Part shown: one piece after another, positions 21,231-31,575 of the stretch | How the letters are laid out: each line of letters starts with the position of its first letter | Position numbering within the stretch: the stretch's first letter is position 1 | Origin: Margaritispora aquatica | Lineage: Eukaryota > Ascomycota > Leotiomycetes > Helotiales > Discinellaceae | Assembly (NCBI GenBank): GCA_007644065.1 | Contig: VJWN01000006.1 | Span: 1,488,001-1,552,000, forward strand | Direction: 5' to 3' | Length of the DNA: 64,000 bases | Notes under the pieces: model-generated | Seen by the model: the letters and a program-made list of their open reading frames with translations, nothing else | Database searches by the model: none | Told to the model about the DNA's origin: nothing | Position numbers and translations under genes: made by a program

Positions 21231-24200
21231 TCAATCGGAACCAGTTTCCATGGTCCAATCCAAATCAAAGCTGTCCGTGATATTCTCTGTAGCATCATCA
21301 CTTTCCCACGCACCCGGCTCATCCAGACCTTGCACGAGTGTCAACAAGAAGCAATCCGAGACAAGTCCTCCAGTGATAGAGTATTCCACGTCTGAACTCT
21401 TCAAAATAGCAAGTCCAGCGTCAATATCCAAGTTGGCGTCGAGGAGAAAGACTTTGGGGGCTTGGTTATCTGCATAGGTGCACACAGCTGTGGAGAATAG
21501 GTTTTCGTAAATATCAGCACCAAAGTAAACCTTGTCATGGTCGATCTGGTCCGATGCCGCGGTGACATCCGGGTTTGTGTCTACGGGGACGAGTCCCATT
21601 GGTATGGCACCTTTGGGAAGCAGCTCCTTAGTCGATACACGAAGACGAGAAACACCAGTCGCAGCCATGGTGTTGGAGTAGTAGTGCATGAGACGCGAAT
21701 TTCCATCCATTCCTGTCACGTCATCTCTGCTGGCCCAAAGATCGCTGCACTCATCTTGGGTGGTGGCATTGATATTTTGCACATAAACGTTGCCGTTACT
21801 GCAAGAAGTGACGAGGAATGTGCCGCTAGAGTCGACGAGGAGAGTGTACTCATAGCCATCAGTGCGGTTGTACGGTTGAGGCCTGATGTCAACTTCTTTG
21901 TAGTCAATTGTGTTTATACTTGAGACAACAAAACTGGTTAGATCGTTGATTGTAGCATTTGTGGATGCTGTGGTGTTGGTATCACGTCTATAGTTGAGTT
22001 TGGGAAAGTCGAGCGCTGAGATGGAAGCAGAACGCTTGGTCTCTGGCTGTTGGGGCTCGGCTGGAGGCTCGGTTGGGGGCTGAGGATTTTCCGATGTAGA
22101 TGTCTCTGTCGCGGTGAGAGCTGTATTGACAGGTTCGGCGACAGGTTCGGCGGTAGGGGTGACCACCGGATCGGCTGGAGTGACTTCAGGAGTAGGGGTA
22201 TCGATAGTAGCTGAGGCCTCGATTGAGATGGCTTCAGGATTAGATACAGGATCAATGCTAGCTGTGGTCTCTGTTGCAAGCATAATAGTAGGTAGAGGAA
22301 GAACAATACAACCCTGAGCTAAGGTGTTATACAAGGTATCGAAAATATTATATGTCTTCAACCCAAGGATATCAACATAAAGTTTGTTTCTCCATTGCAC
22401 CTGGGTGGAGATACCAGCACAGCCATTCTTGGCTAGAACACCTGCGATGACATTGTTGTTGGCGTCCAGCTTTGTAGCCGCAGCAAACTCGGCGATGGCT
22501 CTGATTGAGGGCTCGTCGTAGAGACTAACTGATTTCGAGAAAGTAGCGACAGTCACACCACACTTGATTCCGATTGGGAGACCAAGTTCAGCTGAGAGCA
22601 TGATCTCACCATCAGCCTGGAAGATTGGCTGGAAGTATGGTGTCCAGTTGCTCTTTGACGAGCGTGATGGGTTGACGAAATCGATTCTAGCAGTGGCCTT
22701 TTTCAAACCAAATTCTGCGCCGGCAAGAAGACGACCTTTTGCCTTAGCTTCAAAGGTAACGTGTGTGCCTAAAATACTTGTTAGCGTATTGACAGCTCCT
22801 CTCTAATGCATTTCACTGACCGAGCGAGATCATAGGACCGATTTTAACAATTCCAAATTCAAGTCCTACAAGAGAAACTTCGAAAAGGTTGTTGTTAAAC
22901 TCCTTCGTGAACACAAGCTGAGCATCAACTCCAAGCTTCAGGACGACATCAAGATCGACAATTGCTTGGACCCATCCCTCAGTGATTCCAGCAAGAAGCG
23001 AAAATGCAGCTTTTCCAGAGATCTGTGCGCTGCCCTTGGCTCCACAATCAACACAGAAAATGTTCAAGTAAGCAGACTTGCTAGTCGTTTTATCTGCCTT
23101 ACCAGCATAGCCGAAAGATTTGAGCAAGATTGAGTTTCCCCATGGTGATGCAACGATCTTTGTAGAAAGATCCTTGAGTCCTGAAGACTTAGGGATTTGC
23201 ATGTTCAAATTCACACTGAAGTCTTTGCTGATAGTAACAGCATCGGCAATAGCGGCACCGACTTTCTTCACGACTTGAACACCTTGTTCAACTGCCTTGG
23301 CAATAAATTTAGCAGCAGGCTTAATGATCTTCCTGTAAATCCAGCCGAAAATTCGCTTCTCGATAACAGATTTCTTTTCGAGCGCTGTATCCGTGGGGAC
23401 AAGATCGCTATCCTGCTCAGTTCCGGGCGAGAGTTCTGCAAGGAATGCATCAAACGAGGTATCGCTCTTGTCGCTGATACCAAGATCTGTGTCGAGGTCT
23501 AGATCGAATTTGTTGCCTTTACAGGCAGTTGGGAGACGGTATTTTGTATCAGTTGGTGGAATACACCCTGTTGGGCTGGCGCCGCTGCTGGAGGACGAAG
23601 ATGATTTGACGCCAGATCCGACACTGATGTATGCTGTAGGAGAAGGGTTCAAGGTTGTACTAAAAGCTCCTGGTGATGATGGCGAAGGCTTCTCCTCTGA
23701 GCCCTTGCCAGGTTTGGTGTTGCCTTTAGGCTCGTAAACACCCCATTCAGTGTCACCATGAGTGATAACTCCCTGTACGTCTGATGCAGACCCACTGCAG
23801 ATAACTGAAAGAGAGCCTACTTGAAAATTCAACGCGCCGACGACAAAGTAGCATCCTTTGCCAGACGGTCCGCCGCACTCTGCTGAGTGACTAATCAGGA
23901 TCAATCCTACCTTCCACGTGGACATAGCATAGTTGTAAGCCTTTTGCGAACCAAAAGTAATGATCAGCGTTTTGGCATTGGAGTAAGTAATTCCTGTAAT
24001 GAAGTCGGAGTAGTCTAGATGTACCGAAGGGCCAGTGAAGAAATAAGTTATAGTACCAAAGAAGTGAGATATGCTAGGATCTGTGAACGTTAGCGTTTAA
24101 ATCCGCACAACTCCATTGTTCCAATACTTACCAGCTACGCCTCCCTGAGCAAAGTATTGTGGGCATCCGGTTCCAACTTGAACAGGTACAACATTGCTGA

Positions 24201-24636
24201 GCTTAGAAGTATCGATGTTCCAGTGCACAACCGGTGCCAATGTCTCGACTGGCCCAGTATGGGTGCTTGAAGCAGTCTCTTCAGACCAGTAATTTTTGGA
24301 ATCGGGTTTGTCTGCACTATTTGGCTTCGTATCAAGGTGTGCAATCGGCGACGAGTGAGGCCTATTCGGGGCTGGTGTATCTCCATTACAAGATCCTGGA
24401 GAGGCAAAGGGTGCTTCAAAACCCTTGTCAGAGTGCCCTGAAGGAGTGGCTGTCACTGTGACAGTAACGAGAGAAACGTGATCAGCTGGTCCATCGAGTG
24501 AGACAGGAGATGGTTTGGCGATATCGCCATTATGGTGAGCTATTGTTGAAGTATTGGAATGCAAATAAGTGTCATTTCGTGCTGGTAAGGCGAAGGATGA
24601 TGATGCCAACCCCAAGAGGAGATAGAGATATTGCAT
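21231..24636 (-). CDS. Large secreted protein, DUF7029/DUF7223-like
   Basis: Exons 24636-24132, 24080-22821 and 22768-21231 (introns 51 and 52 nt) join in phase to 1100 aa. A signal peptide (MQYLYLLLGLASSSFALPA) is followed by a Ser/Thr/Pro-rich region. The first domain (about 155-270) includes GTGCPQYFAQGG, ITYSNAKTLIITFGSQKAYN and paired Cys, resembling the fungal DUF7029 type. A Ser/Pro-rich linker leads to an EKR basic site and then a beta-rich domain (about 430-700: KDFSVNLNMQIP, GKAAFSLLAGITEGW, LPIGIKCGVTVATFSKSVSLYDEPSIRA) like DUF7223. A second Pro/Thr/Glu-rich linker (DPVVTPTAEPVAEPVN) is followed by a C-terminal beta-rich domain with NxT/S glycosylation sites. Family names are from memory of such architectures; function is unknown. 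Extracellular or wall location is inferred. Confidence 0.78.
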
Positions 24637-25500
24637 TATAACGATTGCCGATGGCTACGAATAAATGAGACTCGGTAGAGACAGTGTTGTGGAAAGATCT
24701 AGTGAGATACTATTCCGTTATTGCATTGATAGATGAGTGACTGAAAACAAATGGCAAAGTTCGTTGATGGGCCATAAGAAGCTTGAGACTTCGAGATCAT
24801 ATATACTCGTATCTACCTACATGCAAAGGCATCGACAAATTTCTGCCAAAATATAAAATTCCAATGATTTTCCACATTCCGAACAAGCGATTCAAGGAAA
24901 CATGTGACGCAGAATGTAACGATGGTGCAGCTGGCTACTTTCAACGAAGGCGTTTTCCAACTGACAGAGGTGCAGCAATTAGAAGTTTCCGAGCGAAGTG
25001 TTGCTGTCTTGGCTATATCCAGACGATAGGAAGCCACATTCTGGACAGAAAGATCCCAAACGACAGGAATTTGACAATGTTTGAGCCCCGTGTTGCCTAA
25101 GGTCTGTGTTTAGCGAAATATTGATTGACGTCAAGCTGAAAATGGCGGACAACATCCTCCTTACAGAAAATGGGGCTGATAAATGTTTGGCCAGCCTCGA
25201 TTCGAATCATGGAAAGACATTGAATAAAGCCTTTATGCCGCTTTGGGATGAATTACCAAATTTACTTGGAGTCGGGACTTTAATTCCTCGCTTGACTGGG
25301 AACGTTGATTGGCCCGCTTCACGGAAAACCCCCTATTCGATTTTTCTATTCTTGGTTGCGGACATGTCTGAGCCCCTAAATGAGCCGCACAAGGGATGCA
25401 GAATAATTTCGCGATTTTTCCAGACAAACGCGTTCAAACGCGCCTCACTCAATTTCTCGTTTGCAAGCTTGGCGATTCTCAAAATGCCTCAACGCATGTC
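24637..25500. other. Intergenic with uncertain frames
   Basis: A plus-strand frame from an ATG at 25142 is open for about 130 codons but shows no domain, and the minus strand is also partly open. I do not call a gene. Confidence 0.35.
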
Positions 25501-25935
25501 GAGCAGACTATTAGCACGAGCAGAGTAATCGATATGGGAAGATTGGAAGTATTGTTGTCCATCTTGGTATGGAACAAGGGATGTTACCGAGGAGGAAGAA
25601 GTCAAAGCAGAGCTTTTTCAGAAACAAGACCGACTGAGAATTGAGAAGGAAGAAAGACTTGAAGCTTTTACAAGCAAGCAAGGGCTTGAGAAAATGCAGT
25701 TTGAGACAGAGGGGGCGAATAAGCACGAGAAGCTGATGATGCCCCTACAGTTCAAAATTTGGATATATTGATTGGTGGAAAGGTTTGTCCACTTCATGCT
25801 AATATATAGAAATATCGCGGGATTGACGAAGTCCGAAAAACTACTGTACCTGTGTACACGTGAATTTGTCAAAACTACCAATGGAGCTACAGTATCGAGT
25901 TTTAAGCATCTTTTAATCAACAATTTCTCCATTTA
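25501..25935 (+). pseudogene. Frameshifted gene relic, charged coiled-coil type
   Basis: One frame reads RYGKIGSIVVHLG up to about 25568; a shift of frame there continues TRDVTEEEEVKAELFQKQDR and further Lys/Glu-rich helix to a TGA at 25771, after which the same frame is open again for about 50 codons to 25935. The coherent helical, heptad-like composition across a frameshift and a stop suggests a decayed gene. The original product is not recognised. Confidence 0.4.
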
Positions 25936-26223
25936 ACTAACTTGGATGAAGTGGGATATTGCTGCTCGCGATGAGGAGGCTAAACTGTATCGAATAACGC
26001 CGTGACTACGTCTACCGTTCATGTCATAAAGGCCACGAGTTTCCATACTGTTCTAGTTATCATGAACGCATGCCGCATTGGCCCAGCGTTATCGATTGGG
26101 AAATAGACACATGATGTGAATGGTCTCATCGTGGTCTTCAAAATCTGTCGGGATTCGAGAATGACTGAGAAAATGGTATACAGCTTGATGTCGGCCAAGG
26201 AGTACTCTGAAAAACATGAACGA

Positions 26224-26660
26224 TTATAGATCAACAGGCTCTACGGCAATCTCTATCTTGGCGGATCTTGCTGGAAGAAGTCCAAAATCGTTGCTCACAT
26301 TCTCATTGGCATGAACAGCAATCGACCACTGCAGTGAAGGATCCTTGCGGAAGTGAATAATTTCAAGCAGATTCTTTCCCTCACTGTAGACAATCATATA
26401 TTTGCTACTGTTGCTGTCCGGGTATGGGGTATGGGGTAAATTCTTGTTGCTAGAAAGGCTAACGATTGCAATATATTCACGGATAGAATCCTGGACTACG
26501 ATAACCGGCATGACCCCAGATGTTTTTCCTGGAACTATATGCGCATACTGAATACGTTAAAAGAATGGCATGGCTGCTCAAGCGTGTCATGGAGTCTTTA
26601 TCTACACCGAGGAACACTGCTCCAGACTTAAAGACCCCTGAGATCGTAATTGCAGTCAAT
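26224..26660 (-). pseudogene. Possible relic of a small beta-rich protein
   Basis: Two minus-strand frames abut: an upstream one with ITISGVFKSGAVFLGVDKD and a downstream one with DSIREYIAIVSLSSN, KYMIVYSEGKNLLEIIHF and WSIAVHANENV. They are in different frames and no ATG opens the first. The alternation of hydrophobic residues suggests a beta-rich domain. Decay or an unseen intron could explain the break. Function unknown. Confidence 0.3.
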
Positions 26661-27159
26661 GTCGTTTCGTTACAAGAGTGTTAGGTTCTAATGAACGAAG
26701 ATTCCGTAATGGACATTGCCCCAGACGAAAAGAAAGAAAGTCTATCGCTAGAGAAGGATGCACAATGGTACAAGGACATCAAATTGAGAATGTTACATTC
26801 CATCGCAAAGACGGATTCGCGTGAAGTCAAGCACAGGTACTATCCAAGTCGCAAAGTTCGATGTGCATATGGTTACAGAAAGGACAAGCCAGATTCGGGG
26901 CCAGGACGAATGAAAAAAACCTGGGGATTGAGTCAGCGGCAGCGGAACCAAGGATACTGGAAAACAAAAATCGTTCATTCGTGTACGACGGCCATGAATG
27001 GTAGTCCAGCGAGCCGCCTCACGGTGCACCATATAGTAGTAATTTCGAGTATAGTGCGCAGTTGTATCATATTGAACATATTCCTACGTCATGTTTAGGC
27101 TTCCAAGCAAAATAAGCAGTCTTCACTGACATCCAACCTTCTGCCTTGCGTTTTATGAA
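26661..27159. other. Intergenic, 3' flank of SAT4-type gene
   Basis: A plus-strand frame at 26691-27098 opens with an acidic then basic sequence (KKESLSLEKDAQWYKDIKLR) but has no supporting structure. I leave it uncalled. Confidence 0.35.
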
Positions 27160-28770
27160 TCATTTCTTCTCAGCGACATGCTGCTCGCCTCCACATGCAC
27201 TGCTGTTGCCATCGTTTTCAAGGTAAAACTTTGGCTCGCTTATCTCAAAGCTATATTTCTTATCTCCAAAGATATCAGAATTCCCACCACCACCATCACT
27301 TGACGGAGAAAATTGCTGGTTTCTGAAGCCAAAACCGTTTGCGCTGTGGCTGACATTGGCATCTTCAACGTGGACAGCCGAAGAAAGTTTAGTGTTACGC
27401 AAGATGCTTTCATCCTGCGCTCTGGGGCGTCTCGGACCCAGTTGACCTATAGTTGGAGGCAGGTCTGCCTCAACCATTGCGTTGTTGAGATTTTTATGAG
27501 AAGTGACGAGGCTGCTAAGCCAAGCTGTGAAGAGAGGAGCAAGTGGCGGTATGCATCCAAACATGATGCCCAGGCTTGATTCGAGAATAGAACAAAGCTC
27601 AGCAACAGACCATGACCTGGAAGAAACAGAATCAGCTAAAGTCACATTTCTTTTTCCTTTTGACAAAGTAACAAGGACACATACCATGCCGAATCCTCCC
27701 AATTATTCATCGCGATTGCCACTGCGACTTGGCGAGCGATAGTACCGCCAATGGCAATTAAACCTAGGCTGAACATGATCGAGAGAGATACTACGGATAA
27801 CAACCCATCAGTTAGACTGTCTTTGTATATTGAAAAATAACCGATGTCTTTGCTCGTACATTTTTTCTTCGAATCCATTCTCAGACCTTTCAAAACCGCA
27901 ATGGGCAGGACTGCGAGCAGCACATCAGTGAAGATGGAGAAAGCAGCATTGAAGTGATTCCATTTCAACGTGTGAATGCAATTTGGTCCCAGGAAACCTC
28001 CATGCGCACCAGTCCAAACAATGCTCAAGGGGCGGCAGACGAAGCCTGCGTTGACCTAGACAATTGATTCCGCAAATTAGTGAAGGGAAACTTGCTTATG
28101 ATGATGGAGAAGTTAAATAGTACTTACGACAACAGAGGATATGCCTTGGAGAAGAATCATGATGAGAACAAGCCACAGAACTTTCTTTTGTCCTGGTGTG
28201 GTTGAAAGGCGAAGATACAGACAGGTGACACTCGCTTTGATGAGGCACAAGGTTAAGAAGTAGAGATTTTGCGCGATCCATGGCCACTTTGTCTAGCAAT
28301 TAGAGGAAATCCTAGCTGAAAACGAAGAGCTCGGCACGTACGAACAAAGCTCCGAGAACAAATCGCATTCCCTCGGGCAGTAACATCATTGATTTGAAAT
28401 GCCAGCCAATGCCAGTTTCAAACTGGCGTTTGACAGCGTAGATGTGACTAATTTGACCGAACTTGAGATGTCAGAACTCAACCTTGGGGGCAATTTTAGC
28501 AATGAAGTATACGTAACCAAGCTGCGAGGATGAAAACATCGTCCATTCCAGTCTTCTTAGGTGCGCGAGTCCGAATGTAGATGCTGCTCGGTTGGAGCAG
28601 ACGTTAATATTTGAGAACAACAGCGATAAGAAGGGCTGGGATACAGACCGAGTAATGATGAAGATCGTGGCACAGGAGAAGAACACATAGCACCAGATTC
28701 GCATGTAGAGACGATTTGGGGTCCCAGGAGGGAAATCCGCGACTGAGATTGCACGATTTGAGGGAGACAT
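27160..28770 (-). CDS. SAT4/Pth11-like seven-transmembrane membrane protein (fungal rhodopsin domain)
   Basis: Seven exons (28770-28649, 28583-28518, 28447-28342, 28292-28128, 28055-27860, 27790-27685, 27616-27160) join to 405 aa, the sum being exactly divisible by three. Family hallmarks appear in order: RIYIRTRAPKKTGMDDVFILAA at the end of helix 2, then HIYAVKRQFETGIGWH, a run of hydrophobic helices (NLYFLTLCLIKASVTCLYLR; LWLVLIMILLQGISSVV), VNAGFVCRPLS, NAAFSIFTDVLLAVLPIAVL and SLSIMFSLGLIAIGG. The C-terminal 110 residues are hydrophilic. The domain occurs in orphan fungal GPCR-like and host-sensing proteins; ligand unknown. The first helix and the TTG-GTTACG donor of exon 2 are the weakest parts of the model. 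Location is the plasma membrane by inference. There is no N-terminal CFEM domain. Confidence 0.83.
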
Positions 28771-30924
28771 TACGGTCAACTTCAAGGAACTTGGAGGGAT
28801 GAGGAGAATCTTATGAATTGAGAATGCTGAACTTCAAGACAGATGGCTAACAGGATCATGATGGCATTTTCAATCACATCATTATCCCTTATTTTCAATA
28901 CGCTTCTGGTTTGACAGCTTGTGCAGCACAAGAGGACCGCCTCCACAAAATATATGGACAGGGATTCTTCTCCACATTGACGAGTCACTGAAGATATTCT
29001 TATCACTGGAAGACTGTTGAAGTTGTGGCACCATGCAAGGAGATATCAAGAGCTGTTCTTCATTGGATTTTTGTAAGTGGTTGTGACGGTTGATTGGTGG
29101 CGTATGAAGAATTAAGATATTTATCCTTACAGCCAGGTTACGATATCCCATCCGAAGAGTTGGAGATCGAATCTAGTACTTTGCAGAACTGTTCCAAGCG
29201 AGGAGTTTCTACCATGAACTAATAGAATCTTGTGCCCACCAATTAGCGTTTATATTTTAGCTGCGTTCGGGGCAGGGGTTGGCACCAATATATTCATTTC
29301 ATTGCAAATTTTGGACATGTCAACTGAGCGCTTTAAGCTCGCCAGCCCCATTCCTACGCTTTGTATTGATCCCAACTCCAGATTGAGATAATTGCAGTGA
29401 TTTTAGACCGAACCATTGGCAAGTGTCGTGTGTTGGTGTGGGAAAGCAAGGGGTGAGTTCTCGCGAATCATTATTCTTCGGCACGTGGTAGAGTCCACTT
29501 CGATACATCCATGCACTACCATCACTAGAAGATCGATTCCCGTGGGGGACTTGGTTCTGCGAACTGCTCTCTCCTTGCATGCTCCAGTGGTCGCCTTGCC
29601 ATGTGGTGGCTCGCTTATCGAAAATCGCAGTTTGCACCTCTTAACCTGGGAAAAAGCTTGATACTACAATAATTTGCGATTTTGTTTGCTGGCTACTGGC
29701 TGTTTTTTCTTGACAGTATAGATTGCGTCAAAAATTCTCTGATCTAAATGATGTGGCCCAATCAATTTTGGTCCAAATGAGTGATATTTGCGTGCCTTGA
29801 GGGTAGAAGATCAGCATCAGCATCAGCATACCTAAACCCTTCACCATGTCATTTGATAACATCTCTACATTTAGAGAGTTATATAGAGTAGTCCACTTTT
29901 TTATTATTGATTTTGCCTCATGGTTCCAAGCCACAGCCGATTCCTTGGCCTCCGAGGCAGGGTTCCATACTGTTCCATCTAAACCTTAAAAGTATGGTTG
30001 TCGAGCTTCGATCTGACAACTAACACACTGTTGAACATAAGTTTCTCTACAGTGAGTTAGGTGATTACGACAAAGTTATATCACACATAATTTTAATTTG
30101 CCGATTTCTCGGTATGATAAGAGGGGCTCCTTCTCGTCAACCATTGCAATCGACTGCAAGGAAGTGGAGTAGAGCCGTCAAGGAAGATGCTATTAAGCTT
30201 AAAATGTTTGTTCGAGGAGGGGTTCCTCGGTATCTTTTCTTGGTATTTTTGTGAGAATGAGATGTTCGGAATTGCCGTGAGCGGTGAGTCTGCCAGTATC
30301 ACTACACATCAGCTCATGCAGGAGTCCATACGCCTCGGCACAAATCAGCTCACCTCACGTTTCAAGCTCGCTTGGCTGTCGAACTTCACTAATAAAATAT
30401 CTCCAAAACGATCTCTAGTGGATTTTAGAAACACGCGCCTCTGAATCCTTAATCTCCACTGTTGATTCCATGATTCCACATCCAGCCATATCGCGATCCC
30501 AATCCTCAACTTGGCCAATAGATGTTACTGGTGTTCTGAACCCTAGCTCGCTTGTCGGCTCGCGGGATAAGCGAACTTCAGGGTGAGATTGCTGTCAGCA
30601 TATGGCGCCTTTGGCCACAAAAGATTGGACACGAATACCTGCATAACGGTGGTGGCTGCAGCGTACATATTCGTACTTGGTACAACGACATTCACACCCG
30701 TAATCATGAATACGTGCCTCGAAAACTTGGGAGTTGGTCGTTGGTAGCGATTTTCTGGTAACTTTGGTCGGCGACATTTTATCTTGGCAGTGAGATAGAT
30801 TCCTTGTTAAAAATATATAGGCAAGTCGAAAGAACCAGACGAGATTGTATAACATCATACCTACCTCCATAATCATCTTCTACCCTCACAAATCAAGCTC
30901 CCAGAAATACTCTACACCATAAAT
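28771..30924. other. Long intergenic region, no supported gene
   Basis: About 2.1 kb with normal base composition. All frames are short and overlap on opposite strands. The last 120 bp carry the promoter of the downstream secreted protein. Confidence 0.45.
30814..30819 (+). promoter_or_regulatory. TATA-box-like element
   Basis: TATATA in an AAATATATAGG context, 106 bp upstream of the ATG of the Cys-rich EF-hand secreted protein, followed by a C/A-rich leader. Confidence 0.4.
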
Positions 30925-31575
30925 ATGCGTTCTCTCACTTGTCTCGTTATCGGTATCACTCTCCTCGAAATTGCATCCGCATGCTGCCAGGTCAAAAAGA
31001 TCGGAAGATGTTGCGGAAAGGGAAAATGTAACATCTTCTGCTGCAACTGTGATGGAGGTAGATACTATTTCACTCTAATAGTCTGTACTTCAAACTAATC
31101 ACGATACAGGATGTCTTGCCACTGATGTATGCTCATATCGTCAATGCGAGACTGTTTGCTCGAAGAAGAGCACCAGTCCACCGGTCCTAGCGGCTTGTAT
31201 TGCAAAGTGCTACTTTGGAGTCACAAGCAGTCTGGCTTCTGAGGGACAGCTTCTGGCGGAGGTTTCGACGACACCACAACATGCCCTGAATGTTTTCAAG
31301 AACTCTGGAGAGATCGAGGAGGAAGCATCTACAGATGAGGAGCTCTTTTATCAAGTGGATAAGGAGAACAAAGGTTATTTCACATATGAGCAGTTCTTGG
31401 CAGCGATGGATTGGAAGGATAGCGAGGAGAGCATCGATCATTTCGAGAGGTACGTTCCATCGAAATTTAGATGTTTTTGTTGTGGAGGGAGCTTTTTAAG
31501 CATATGGCTAACTTTTCCAATAGTTTTGATCGTAATGGAGATGGAAAGATCACAGTGGATGAGATGAAGAATTGA
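30925..31575 (+). CDS. Cys-rich small secreted protein with C-terminal EF-hand pair
   Basis: Exons 30925-31057, 31110-31449 and 31524-31575 (introns 52 and 74 nt) encode 174 aa. A signal peptide (MRSLTCLVIGITLLEIASA) is followed by a Cys-dense module, residues 20-78, with 14 cysteines including three CC pairs (20-21, 29-30, 39-40). After a Ser/Thr/Glu-rich linker the C-terminus carries two EF-hand-like loops: a degenerate one at 128-139 (DKENKGYFTYEQ, Gln at position 12) and a canonical one at 160-171 (DRNGDGKITVDE, all Ca-ligand positions present). The last intron falls just before the second loop. Fungal secreted Cys-rich proteins often act outside the cell; pairing with a calmodulin-type calcium module is unusual. 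An effector or calcium-buffering role is inference. A TATA box lies 106 bp upstream. Confidence 0.82.
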
